Positions 60,001-63,060 are shown, counted from the first letter of the stretch. The stretch: DNA of 64,000 nt from Diplonema papillatum (GCA_030068145.1 JAPJBO010000516.1:62001-126000); one strand, 5' to 3'. The notes: generated from the letters alone by a model not told the origin. Translations and numbers: made by a program.

Positions 60001-61186
60001 ATTTGTACCCAGGAATGACTCAGGATGTAGTCATTTGTACCCAGGAATGACTCAGGATGTAGTCATTTGTACCCAGGAATGACTCAGGATGTAGTCATTT
60101 GTACCCAGGAATGACTCAGGATGTAGTCATTTGTACCCAGGAATGACTCAGGATGTAGTCATTTGTACCCAGGAATGACTCAGGATGTAGTCATTTGTAC
60201 CCAGGAATGACTCAGGATGTAGTCATTTGTACCCAGGAATGACTCAGGATGTAGTCATTTGTACCCAGGAATGACTCAGGATGTAGTCATTTGTACCCAG
60301 GAATGACTCAGGATGTAGTCATTTGTACCCAGGAATGACTCAGGATGTAGTCATTTGTACCCAGGAATGACTCAGGATGTAGTCATTTGTACCCAGGAAT
60401 GACTCAGGATGTAGTCATTTGTACCCAGGAATGACTCAGGATGTAGTCATTTGTACCCAGGAATGACTCATCTACACTTTTTTTTTCGCCAGATTTGGGA
60501 CTCGCTTCGTAGAGATTCTGGAAGTCGGCTGAATTCGGACGTGGCCGAAATCTCCATTTTTCACCATGCTTTCCGTTTCTTTCGCACTTTTGGGTGACAT
60601 CCTGACCAGTTTCTGGGTCGCGCGCCCTCAACAACCTCATCCGAACCGATTTTGGGGGCGAACACCGGCAATGATGAAACGGACAAGATCTACCACAATG
60701 CAATCGCACCCCCTGACCCCCCCTTGCCTTTTCGGCGTTGGTCCCAAGCCCGAAGTGAATGAGGTGGTAGATACCTCCGACGGCACGAAGCATCGGTGGC
60801 GGGCACGTCGCCGGGGTTTTGCCCGCGGCCGCAGGCCGGACGACGGTTTGCTGCAGGGCGGCCTCCCAGCGCTTGTAGTCGTTCTGCTTGGCCGTCGAGA
60901 ACACGAACGTGCACGGCGCGGGGCACTCGGCTGCTGGTTGGTCGTCGGAAGGCGTCGCTTCGACGATGAAGTACGACCATTTGACCGCCGCTGCCCCAGC
61001 GCCCGGCGCGGCGGTGTGTGAAAACCACGCGAGGCTCCGCAGGGCGTCGTACCGCACCGCCGCCAGCACCTTCGGCTTCGGCACGAACAGCTCGGTGACC
61101 GTCAAGGCGCCCTTCGCATCGTCGACGTGAAGCGTCACCCTCTTCTTCTCGCCGGACCCAGGCGAATACCACAATTCACCCTTCAT
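23724..61186 (-). CDS. Giant coiled-coil/SH3-like gene of seven exons
   Basis: Proposed exons: 61186-60775, 58312-55755, 49979-48656, 41221-37595, 33489-33257, 25657-25346, 24098-23724. Junction phases are 1, 0, 1, 1, 0, 0 and all agree; the coding sequence is about 2,946 codons from ATG to TGA/TAA-type stop. Order: PH-like region (1-137), coiled coil with ~48-residue repeats (139-990), three SH3-like modules and a poly-Gln run (991-1470), a second coiled coil (to ~2640), short coiled-coil exons, basic tail. The best proof of joining is the third SH3-like module, whose halves lie 7.4 kb apart and fuse in phase. Junctions 2-3, 5-6 and 6-7 used only one candidate each; the others were chosen among several sites. 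Long coiled coils suggest a cytoskeletal or scaffold role, but no named family fits. Confidence 0.62.
24139..24190 (-). repeat. Intron-end module 40 bases before the exon 7 acceptor
   Basis: In transcript sense, CTGATCGTCCTTCGGGATCG then ACGGTAACACAA stands directly upstream of the A-run acceptor. The same block precedes the E2-like exon (11459-11480) and the exon 3 copy at 50942. Confidence 0.6.
24529..24800 (+). repeat. 280-bp dispersed repeat, copy 3
   Basis: Very close to copy 2 at 16254 and preceded by a T run. It lies in intron 6, antisense to the giant gene. Confidence 0.7.
25078..25204 (-). pseudogene. Partial copy of exon 7
   Basis: Matches 23903-24036 closely, including the Gly/Pro-rich GCC-repeat stretch (one extra GCC unit) and GCATGCGGAGGCCGACGACG. 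It carries no splice site of its own. Confidence 0.85.
25346..25657 (-). CDS. Giant gene, exon 6 (coiled coil)
   Basis: 104 codons between ACTAATAACAACAACAG and the donor GTATGA, both in phase 0. A continuous heptad-type helix (LLAVRTRLEEVERERCRLAA, EADRLKSASEASTRHVHELE) with few helix breakers. Confidence 0.78.
25680..25815 (+). repeat. R-family repeat, longer form
   Basis: GAGTGAAAGTTCGCGTGAAA, GGGTCTCCGTGTGACCGTTC and a downstream extension (AGCAAGAAAGGGCTATATGG) shared with 33725 and 44215. Confidence 0.65.
26279..26335. repeat. Perfect 22-bp inverted repeat
   Basis: Arms starting TTTGTGACCGACACCAAG and ending CTTGGTGTCGGTCACAAA flank a 13-base loop (TTCCTTCGTGGAG). This is half of the structured repeat S with its own mirror image, probably a rearranged copy. 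Confidence 0.85.
26372..26979 (-). repeat. Array unit X of the piggyBac-like ~380-bp repeat, left part
   Basis: Follows TTAA (26368-26371) with TCACTTAAGGACGG. Its interior was expanded by three ~58-bp tandem copies (26465-26625, TAGAATGCAAAGAATCTGTA). From 26660 it is colinear with units Y and Z up to CGTCC, where element PB-2 interrupts it. Confidence 0.7.
26465..26625 (+). repeat. Three 58-bp tandem repeats inside unit X
   Basis: GTTTTGGGTTAGAATGCAAA then GAATCTGTAGCGATGATCTG three times. Single related copies occur at 28014-28050 and 51040-51080. Confidence 0.8.
27200..28010 (-). pseudogene. piggyBac transposase remnant
   Basis: Near 27533-27470 the minus strand reads DESIIKYKDRVHLKQYMPMK, the block around the second catalytic Asp of piggyBac transposases (DES...K-QYMP-KP). 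Upstream pieces in other frames give PTGIFRRMLTDLVVTQITLG (near 27900) and LYSYWTLSNRAP (near 27730), matching the region before the catalytic core. Several frameshifts separate them. The extreme N-terminal part is not recognised. Confidence 0.8.
28075..28760 (-). other. Repetitive open frames of unknown origin inside PB-2
   Basis: 28141-28340 holds three ~66-bp units; on the minus strand they read TTKRTGAEVLRKGCTEAPRP-like repeats. Upstream an unrelated frame (GAGHFSGVELCLQHGIRFQP) is open. It may be the transposase N-terminus or a nested element. The 28014-28110 part matches the 3' flank of the Cys/His-rich ORF at 51040-51120. Confidence 0.35.
29218..29525. mobile_element. TA-flanked MITE, 308 bp, with poly-C/poly-G ends
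   Basis: Inverted ends CCTACCCCC...GTGTTTAAGATCGCG / CGCGATCTTAAACACGG...GGTAGG, flanked by TA (29216-29217 and 29526-29527). The empty site GTGACTAATATTG survives near 29903 and 31849. Internal TCCGCTGCGCGG blocks recur at the end of the 72-bp array (36540-36615). Confidence 0.85.
29538..29918. repeat. Array unit Y (381 bp)
   Basis: TTAA then CCACTTAAGGACGG at one end and CGTCCTTAAGTGACTAATAT then TG and TTAA at the other. Internal GCTTTATTGGAAAGAT-type sequence is shared with piggyBac PB-1, so the unit looks like a non-autonomous piggyBac derivative. Confidence 0.75.
29923..31478 (+). mobile_element. piggyBac element PB-1, 1.56 kb, deleted
   Basis: Ends CCACATACGGA and (inverted) TTTGTATGTGG, flanked by TTAA at 29919-29922 and 31479-31482. 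The flanks continue each other as the Y-Z linker TAATATTG-TTAA-CCAGTTAAGG, so the insertion is exact. It carries only a C-terminal transposase fragment, and is therefore an internal-deletion derivative. Confidence 0.88.
30398..30988 (+). pseudogene. piggyBac transposase, C-terminal part
   Basis: 196 codons. VSVVNAYVVWCQLGIHKNAE and ALAAFKRELILQL match the end of the piggyBac core domain. HGLEKVDSRLRCKCHIQRKE, RCEVCLVALCPAPCFTRYHT form the Cys-rich C-terminal zinc-binding domain (CxC, CxxC, C-x3-C-H). The catalytic DDD core is absent upstream, where only terminal repeats lie. The frame is intact with an ATG, so a short zinc-finger protein could still be made, or this is the last exon of a deleted gene. 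Confidence 0.85.
31483..31861. repeat. Array unit Z (379 bp)
   Basis: CCAGTTAAGGACGG to GACTAATATTG. Nearly identical to Y from CAAACCTCAGGTATCCGTTG onward and directly adjoins W through CTAA. Confidence 0.8.
31866..32157. repeat. Array unit W with a 43-bp R-family insertion
   Basis: Matches Z except for an extra segment at 31993-32036 (GGATTAGAAGGTCGGTATTT and AAAGTCTCCG), the short R-family form, and a deletion near the right end. The unit is then interrupted at its TTAA (32154-32157). Confidence 0.75.
32158..32680. mobile_element. TTAA-flanked inverted-repeat element, 523 bp
   Basis: Ends AGCCCCCCCCCCTCGTACTA / TAGTACGAGGGGGGGGGGCT with TTAA at 32154-32157 and 32681-32684. Interior has GGTTAAATAGT tandem repeats. 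Non-autonomous; piggyBac or Kolobok type by target site. Confidence 0.8.
32692..33217. mobile_element. TA-flanked MITE, 526 bp
   Basis: Ends CTGGGTGGGGTCGAATACA / TGTATTCGACCCCCCCCAG (mismatches in the C run), with TA at 32690-32691 and 33218-33219. A ~85-bp internal segment (GCTCCGATGAAGAGAACCG) is present twice (32800-32890, 33006-33092). It lies 40 bp from exon 5. Confidence 0.8.
33257..33489 (-). CDS. Giant gene, exon 5 (coiled coil)
   Basis: Between CAAACGCAG and GAAG/GTTTGC. Reads YESLENSKSATKATLQKIIA, NLREELGEYEADAIVWKAQI, a regular heptad helix ending ERAVVEDLKKK. Starts in phase 1, ends in phase 0, fitting exons 4 and 6. Confidence 0.75.
33505..33574 (+). repeat. Hairpin-family copy ending in a ~20-base G run
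   Basis: GGGGGAAAATCTTAGTTTCG to CTCTAAGTG, then an uninterrupted G tract, a strong G-quadruplex candidate on the plus strand. Confidence 0.7.
33725..33880 (+). repeat. R-family repeat, longer form
   Basis: Shares its full length, including GGGCTATGTGGTTACGGGTT, with 25680 and 44215, and runs into structured repeat S2. The same order (R then S) begins at 44215-44412 and 25680-26335. Confidence 0.65.
33886..33985. repeat. Structured dispersed repeat, copy S2
   Basis: Outer GACCG/CGGTC; CCAAG/CTTGG enclosing ACATTCC/GGAGTGT around a TTCGT loop; CTACAAG/CTTGTAG around a loop with GCAGGGGTTGC. Arms differ from S1 and S3 by compensating bases. Confidence 0.55.
34220..34243. repeat. 10-bp perfect hairpin
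   Basis: TGATAGTGCC, loop TGTC, GGCACTATCA. Its flank GCCGGGGGAGGATTTGC recurs at 48458 without the hairpin. Confidence 0.8.
34737..36539. repeat. 72-bp tandem array, 25 copies
   Basis: Unit starts CCCCGTGTTTCAGATCGTGT and ends TTGTTGACTCAGGC. Copies are almost identical; only two variable sites were seen (GTG/GCG-type C/T change, and one A/G near the last copy). Since 72 is divisible by three, both strands give long open frames (24-residue repeats). GTGTTT-AGATCG and the following GCGCAGCGG blocks relate it to the MITE at 29218. Confidence 0.95.
36540..36640. repeat. Array edge with two GCGCAGCGG blocks
   Basis: GGCCCCGCGCAGCGGCAAA then a T run, present twice. The inverse occurs inside the MITE at 29218-29525, so the array probably grew inside a relative of that element. 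Confidence 0.6.
37132..37399 (-). mobile_element. Solo A-B repeat, reversed, with an internal insert
   Basis: Reverse-strand B then A sequence of the Ngaro/PAT-type element. A ~60-base insert with the palindrome CATCGGCATGCCGATG interrupts A. Older than the 17335 copy. Confidence 0.7.
37595..41221 (-). CDS. Giant gene, exon 4 (SH3-like half plus long coiled coil)
   Basis: Starts after ACCGACCAACAG. The first ~25 residues, IRARIVSPIEGWVSITSQAG, complete the SH3-like module begun in exon 3. The rest is coiled coil (EGELVKRDRQVCQLTKEVTH onward) with in-frame repeats: a ~65-residue pair around AKIRGLSDSIARVLHSYAD, six ~14-residue ASAADPAQ units, two SGRDLRGELQRVETRLLASE units and three QTRxSS/GD-rich linkers. 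The donor is uncertain; ATTG/GTGTGC at 37595 fits exon 5 in phase. The frame stays open to 37395 in intron sequence. The acceptor choice is supported by phase and domain continuity. Confidence 0.78.
41258..43775. repeat. Satellite of 35- and 38-bp monomers in mixed order
   Basis: Monomers begin AGAGACAGGT and continue as AGATTATTTCTACAGCTTGC, CGATTATTTC..., AAAACACATCTACTACGGCA or AGAACACTTCTACTACGGCA. About 70 monomers alternate in recurring blocks, so a higher-order structure exists. Neighbouring CAGCTTGC and GCAAGCTG pair. It begins 37 bp from exon 4. Confidence 0.95.
43792..43880 (-). repeat. Dispersed 3' repeat, second copy
   Basis: GGTGTCACCTGAG/CTCAGGGCCGCC hairpin as at 21753, then CACATGGATCAGCATGCACT. 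Confidence 0.6.
43892..44200 (-). pseudogene. Decayed relative of the basic ORF's N-terminal region
   Basis: AAAGCTGG, TTCACTCC, ACATATACAAGGGTGTCCC and GGATAAGCCGGCAGC align in order with 22430-22560. The frame is interrupted and lacks the basic tail. Function unknown. Confidence 0.45.
44215..44412 (+). repeat. R-family repeat running into a partial structured repeat S
   Basis: GAGTTAAAGTTCGCTTGAAA, GACCGTTCATGAACGGGTTC, then CGAAGTACATTCCTTCGTGG (5' half of S only). Confidence 0.6.
44412..44480 (+). repeat. R-family repeat, short form
   Basis: TTTTTAGAGTCTTAGGGATC then GGGGTTTTATAGTCTCCGGG, adjoining the preceding copy. Confidence 0.55.
44524..44712. repeat. 29-bp tandem repeat, about six units
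   Basis: GCTAATTTCCCCATTATGCT and ATTAAAGTT repeated with small changes and a G-run interruption. It abuts the start of the retroelement. Confidence 0.9.
44880..45847 (+). pseudogene. Tyrosine recombinase region of the second retroelement
   Basis: The C-terminal catalytic half is recognisable (VPSHRIRHAALTWVAFVEGE, CVGRHLNPRTTRLYTPHHLW) with the HxxR-like and Tyr boxes. Confidence 0.75.
45850..47439 (+). CDS. Reverse transcriptase-RNase H region of the second retroelement
   Basis: RT blocks FTVDKRAPGQLRFILSCESI, VAEFDFRSFFFQFALP, RLPMGYRAAPQAAQ, LAWIDNVIFVADT are followed by RNase H blocks DVVSDASMSAWAFVADG, MKELYAVVRAV, NLLCDNKAVIGCV. The frame is open from upstream to the stop at 47439. 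Confidence 0.85.
   Translation, partial: DRPAKPPLWPRHLDKILQGYDYANGWLDASSGKRVTKASYEGEIASTAPPFSHEALLHDFPALRTNMRWLLDSEFIGSMLRPGSFVSGPGPRNSRMRPHVERLLALKIAAPVPKAASSRWFHGAFTVDKRAPGQLRFILSCESINRATAHVPLPPCDLPSYATIVSTVLSRKWVAEFDFRSFFFQFALPPEVRKYFCFRIEGRLLWMTRLPMGYRAAPQAAQAVSLELAVAAAQGVDVEVLAWIDNVIFVADTEAEVIEASARFKALTSKYGLTIGSWSKPSTRAVLLGLEVDLAAKRWRVDPSWIGKAGPVMDRIRECSEAPVRVWWKLTGSLLWRRHVMGYPLHEVLLLLQWMSTLASGRSSTDSAFWDSVAPCPAAVKSCLVAQCSDMRGNAWRQWCKPVYTRSIDVVSDASMSAWAFVADGSHVYGGFPAELLHADIFMKELYAVVRAVQHAVHGQSSVDINLLCDNKAVIGCVRRGYTLRQDAMQLLTLINKSLASSRSRLNISYVPSLQNIADQYTRLNRPQC
47820..48002. repeat. Structured dispersed repeat, copy S3, with an insert
   Basis: GACCG/CGGTC outside; CCGAG/CTCGG around TTCC/GGAA; TACATG/CATGTA around GCAGGGGTTGC. 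A ~75-base insert carrying the GTACATGAACCACATGG repeat sits in the last loop. Confidence 0.55.
48119..48638. mobile_element. Inverted-repeat element beside the exon 3 donor
   Basis: GCTCCCGCTAA / TTAGCGGGAGC ends enclose 520 bp. Inside are the palindrome GGTGAGGAATTCCTCACC (48291-48308), a G/C-rich stretch and a nested A repeat. The right end lies about 17 bp inside intron 3. A related end with the same palindrome is at 63531-63625. Confidence 0.6.
48321..48446 (+). mobile_element. Solo A repeat of the Ngaro/PAT-type element
   Basis: TATAAGCACCTGCTTTGTAG to GGCGGGCGTAAGC without a B part, nested in the element at 48119. Confidence 0.7.
48656..49979 (-). CDS. Giant gene, exon 3 (SH3-like modules)
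   Basis: Starts after CTAAAAAAAACAG with PKEQTGRLSVRSC and ends at GTGG/GTATGC. A disordered N-terminal part is followed by three beta-rich, SH3-like modules: EDRDLIVLKQAYRGDVLRTE...DGWLRSKDV; VTVCEAELLISPPGSKF...TKGWAYIKREV; GWVVTGKEGILARTTRSLDS...GTPVEVAEVVG. Each ends, or would end, in a GW motif. A CAG/CTG-encoded Gln run (QQSQQQQQQQH) lies before the third. The last module is cut by intron 3 and finished by exon 4. Confidence 0.8.
49998..50373. repeat. 47-bp tandem array, 8 copies
   Basis: Unit starts GATGTTTGTGTTGTATAACC and ends GCAAACAAGTTAC. Copies differ at about one base (TAGTC/TAGAC). A paralogous segment at 54650-54720 has the same flanks but a single, shorter unit, showing the state before expansion. 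Confidence 0.95.
50565..50942 (-). pseudogene. Partial copy of exon 3 (5' part)
   Basis: Nearly identical to 49600-49979, including the acceptor CAG and PKEQTGRLSVRSC. It lacks ~12 bases near SPFQP and runs into intron-like sequence at its 3' end. Here the acceptor is preceded by the intron-end module. Confidence 0.9.
51094..52305 (-). CDS. Cys/His-cluster protein of the 3.4-kb transposon
   Basis: Open from about VDFEVYTGLDLPG to the TAA at 51094; ATG codons lie inside (RMLARMLKTIG), so the start is unclear and an exon may precede. The N-terminal ~170 residues look globular (LTGYEMRPIFRGGEETMGIL). Then three related clusters follow: CPGHQKVKCDVC...CCQAHH, CAEHRMTQCATC...CCRNHH, CLDHGMPTCDGC...CCRKGHH, i.e. 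C-x2-H-x4-C-x2-C...CC-x2-3-HH, probably binding zinc. The C-terminal third is Lys/Arg-rich with nuclear-signal-like runs. A DNA-binding transposase subunit is likely; no catalytic domain was recognised. Confidence 0.65.
   Translation of the reverse strand, partial: LAVDFEVYTGLDLPGSLVATTGGTPLCIRARMLARMLKTIGEALERKGVGPLLPGRKLEKIGSLRTVGAPPCLTGYEMRPIFRGGEETMGILETQLKASRHAFTGEAWGMDLFPTYGRERAERAARWAAFDDATEKRKGKKSAVVGGDPWLVPEGIPRHEKWGERVCPGHQKVKCDVCKRRGKSVAWCCQAHHREGDGLAVKMCAEHRMTQCATCKTTAECCRNHHHRCLDHGMPTCDGCKKHADLRSRRPGHCCRKGHHRAAVARGEETTAKKRKAEPEGPAPAPRQAKRENVVLVLPEAEEDEREPATSTPTSAAKVGKTAPTPAKKRQPDSAAEPVPKRRKGRVDAPRPSPRRWEKAEIDAQPMNLDEQSKKKRSTKRAPERDDQDELKRRKHDTSRAKR
52571..53044 (-). CDS. Unknown 157-residue frame in the transposon
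   Basis: ATG at 53044-53042. MEFLLRLGGGDFVIAGDAGE and SYLDTMEQRWRMRLVFAALV look like an ordered, mostly helical protein. It ends by reading into the hairpin at 52590-52645. It may be an exon of a larger gene. No family recognised. Confidence 0.45.
   Translation of the reverse strand: MEFLLRLGGGDFVIAGDAGELPGSKDILCLTFSYLDTMEQRWRMRLVFAALVRQKDPATTTKYLQYVLDYFQKLQESLLALGFDLPGDALLPRMKKVVTDRGLFTTASECTPVGPLTRSSWSPCIACTLLTKPSKNVWLPTFLSRKVGRQTRTFAIT
52595..52642. repeat. Long hairpin inside the transposon
   Basis: GTCTGGCGACCGACCTTCCT and AGGAAGGTCGGTAGCCAGAC are inverted repeats with one bulge and a ~4-base loop. Confidence 0.85.
53186..53520 (+). CDS. Unknown 110-residue frame in the transposon
   Basis: HANDSPLTQQEDADALSNHA, then a helical, Ala/Arg-rich protein (AMRRLTSIVQTPIHPALEMQ). 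A basic frame (53533-53898) follows after the stop. It is convergent with the minus-strand ORFs. TGACGCAACAAGAAGACG recurs at 53979-53998. Possibly an exon of a split protein. Confidence 0.4.
54396..54860 (-). repeat. Third copy of the exon 3 5' flank, unexpanded
   Basis: 54608-54631 repeats the first bases of exon 3 (CCGAAGGAGCAGACC, minus) with its acceptor (CTCTAAAAAAACAG). It is followed by a single ATGTTTGTGCTGTATAAC unit and TTCGGGATAGCAGCGGGG, colinear with 49970-50510. 54400-54470 continues the intron-end module cut by the transposon. Confidence 0.75.
54885..55555 (-). pseudogene. Partial copies of exon 2's 3' end with adjoining intron
   Basis: 55168-55510 repeats exon 2 from CAGHREIAASACATL to STSPEKY and keeps the donor GTATGG. 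The following intron segment (TACCAAAGGTTCTACATCAG) is copied too. A further stub of the RASGCACL coding stretch is at 54885-54915. Close identity points to recent tandem duplication of exon plus intron. Confidence 0.88.
55755..58312 (-). CDS. Giant gene, exon 2 (repetitive coiled coil)
   Basis: 852 codons. VKPDESQQHHAEDHTDLASS leads into helix (KEIEELKTKLQLRGDALRAA). Residues ~220-540 consist of about eight ~48-residue repeats (SERLQSVLQATEEELHRTRE, ESSSLQHRLTALETSKAAEE). Later comes CGCCRASGCACLDEA, a Cys-rich patch, then LLKIAKPGLPDAQLPPPP and a Pro/Thr-rich end. The acceptor GATGTAG lies in a 29-bp minisatellite unit, and an in-frame ATG just upstream (58325) would be an alternative start if exon 1 belongs elsewhere. 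Confidence 0.82.
58328..58490. repeat. 29-bp minisatellite, about 5.5 units
   Basis: CTTCTTTCCCGATACATCAC and TCATTTACA repeated. On the minus strand each unit contains ATGAGTGATGTA, so the exon 2 acceptor and the upstream ATG are part of a repeat unit. Confidence 0.9.
58563..58690 (-). repeat. Intron-end module, longest copy
   Basis: TTCCGACGATCCCGCATGGG, GATTGGTGTCTTTCGACG, GAAGTTCAGC and CTTGTGGTGATCGGGGTTCC in order, as at 50955 plus 54399-54470 where the 3.4-kb transposon splits it. Confidence 0.65.
59692..60470. repeat. 32-bp tandem array, 24 copies
   Basis: Unit GGAATGACTCAGGATGTAGT then CATTTGTACCCA, nearly invariant (one AGAAATG variant). Each unit holds AATGACT...AGTCATT as an inverted pair and one TGACTCA, the consensus of AP-1/Gcn4-type bZIP sites. 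It lies 305 bp inside intron 1. Confidence 0.97.
60775..61186 (-). CDS. Giant gene, exon 1 (PH-like N-terminus)
   Basis: ATG at 61186 (MKGELWYSPGSGEKKRV) and donor GGAG/GTATCT. A beta-rich stretch with a late Trp helix (FVFSTAKQNDYKRWEAALQQ) resembles a PH-type fold: strands, a loop rich in Asp/Gln/Pro, then a C-terminal amphipathic helix. Such domains bind lipids or partners; this is inferred from pattern only. Upstream in-frame codons exist, but this ATG begins the ordered part. A damaged copy of its first 35 codons is at 62953-63060. Confidence 0.65.
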
Positions 61187-61481
61187 CCCGCCACCCCCCG
61201 TGCCGCGCCCGGATTCTCTGCAGCGATTTTTGTTTGTGCGCACTAGCGGAACTCACCTGCTTTGGTAAGTTTCATGTAGTACGCTGCCAACTACTAATTC
61301 GTAGTACCAACAATGCATTGTTAACACAAAAAAAGAGCCTGGAACCGGTGCCAAAAAAGAAATGCGTAGTTTTGTTTATTATTTTACTTGTTAGTTGTAA
61401 AGAATGCACGAGTCCGAAAAGGTCGATCTAAATGCGTCCATAGTGGACGAGACTAAAAAACACGTCTTGGATTCTTACAAC
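61187..61481. promoter_or_regulatory. Candidate 5' flank of the giant gene
   Basis: No TATA box or initiator could be recognised. GTTTGTGCGCACTAGCGGAA and CTTTGGTAAGTTTCATGTAG recur, inverted, at 23570-23650, just before the gene's stop, and more loosely at 50465-50510 and 54790-54840. Confidence 0.25.
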
Positions 61482-61548
61482 TTATATACCCCATCGTTGG
61501 TACCTCCACAACTTATATTCCCCATCGTTGGTACCTCCACAACTTATA
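61482..61548. repeat. 30-bp tandem repeat interrupted by a transposon
   Basis: CCCCATCGTTGGTACCTCCA plus CAACTTATA twice here and once more at 62922-62951, on the other side of the inserted element. Confidence 0.9.
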
Positions 61549-62917
61549 TCAGTCATTCTCCTGGTGACCGTTCAAAAACGACCACCCTATTGCAGCGCAT
61601 ACAGTCACCAAAGGTGTCACTAAATCGACCAATCTTTGATGTTATAAGCGCAGGTGTCCCCGGTCTTTCTGTTCCCGGGGGTTTAGAAAAAAAGGATGAC
61701 CCCCCTTGGACGAGTTCAGCCCGATATAATTATACTTAGATTTACCGGGAGCGCGCGTGATATGTGCCTGTTGCCCCCGAGAGGACTCGGAATAGAAAGA
61801 TCGGTCACGAAATCGTCAAAATACCACCTCGGATCCCGGAAAAGGTTGACCTCCATGGCTCCTCCTTTTGCGCCCCACTTTACCAGGCAATTTCCATCAC
61901 CCTATGAACGCACTTCAGAACTGGGATAGCAAACGGGCGAAACGACAATGACTGCAGCGGCAGCAACCACGACTGCAAGATGCAAGGTTCCAAACAACGA
62001 CGGCGGAGGGTCCTCGTCGAGGCGCCTTCAAGCTGCCCGAATTGGAGGCTCATGGTGAATGCTCCTTTCTGCACACACCCCAGAAGTCTCTGCGCGTGTC
62101 TTTCAGCGGCGCAAAGCCCCACCTGCCCCTCGATACCCTCTGGAAGGCAAACGTGTCGGCTGACCACGACAATTTCACACGCATTCTTCAACGAGGTCGC
62201 CCGACAATGCCAGCTGTTTTTCTCTGCATGGTTTGCAAGCTCGTGACATGGAATACAATGAGCAGAAAATCAATGCAGCGTTTTGCGATTGAAGAATCCG
62301 GATGCAGTTGCAGAGAGTTCTTCAGGTGGCTTCTGACAGCCATAAAAACTCGGCCGTACGAGGAATACAGCATCTTCGTCCAAGGCCAGCATCAGAAATA
62401 GCCGGCGCAGATAGTGCGATCGGAGATGGAGCAACTCCCGTCTTGCTTCTCTGGGCCCTCCAGGCTTACTACGACACGCAGAATCTCGTCTTCCTGAGCA
62501 ATAGGTGCCCTGGATAAAGAGCCTAAGCCCACAGGGACTAGGCCCTCGTGGTGCCCCTGGTGGTATAGTACGGTGGCACAAGGGGAAGCTGTTGCAGCCC
62601 ATACACCCACCATCCCCGCCTCTAATAATTTGGCCTATCAAAGATGATTTTAATCCGGAGCATGCCTGAAAACTCTGTTCCCGGGGTGCTACAAAAACTG
62701 GCCACCCCCTCGATGGCAAAACATGAAAATGCGTTTTCGCAAAACCTAATTTTGGGAGCAGCCCGCCAGATATCGAGCTTGGGAGCCCCTCGAAGGTCGG
62801 AATGAAAAGATCGGATTCAAAACAGTTCAAAAACGCCCTCGGACCAAAGAAAATGACGAGGGGTTGACCTTCAGATGGTTTCTCCCATACTTGAACGGTC
62901 GCCAGGAGAATGACTGA
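61549..62917. mobile_element. TA-flanked DNA transposon, 1.37 kb
   Basis: 27-bp inverted ends beginning TCAGTCATTCTCCTGG, with one mismatch, flanked by TA on both sides. The intact target (CTTATATACCCC) is preserved in the neighbouring repeat unit. The plus strand 61990-62401 has an open frame (KLPELEAHGECSFLHTPQKS, PTMPAVFLCMVCKLV) of unknown type. TA target and terminal CAGT suggest Tc1/mariner-like, but no DDE/D motif was seen. Confidence 0.8.
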
Positions 62918-62952
62918 TATACCCCATCGTTGGTACCTCCACAACTTATATA

Positions 62953-63060
62953 CCCACATCGTCGACGTGAAGCGTCACCCTCTCCGGACCCAGGCGAATA
63001 CCACAATTCACCCTTCATCCCGCCACCCCCCGTGCGGCGCCCGGATTCTCTGCCCGATTT
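62953..63060 (-). pseudogene. Partial copy of exon 1
   Basis: Matches 61118-61225 except for a ~9-base deletion. Includes MKGELWYSPGSGE and the sequence upstream of the ATG. Confidence 0.88.

Larger units (their letters stand above)
58313..60774 (-). other. Giant gene, intron 1
   Basis: GTATCT to GATGTAG, 2.5 kb. Contains the 29-bp and 32-bp arrays and the intron-end module (58563-58690). 58700-59680 includes AAGTGATCA repeats (58940-58980) and an open frame at 59039-59293 (RLVLLLLGVHTATALV, signal-like) without family signature. Confidence 0.6.

Noticed and set aside
59692-60470. CRISPR array (24 regular repeats)
   Set aside because: Units are contiguous without unique spacers, there are no cas genes, and the host is a eukaryote. 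The same applies to 49998-50373.
60404-60774. Extension of exon 1 through the 32-bp array
   Set aside because: The composition changes at the GTATCT donor and the frame then runs into the minisatellite.
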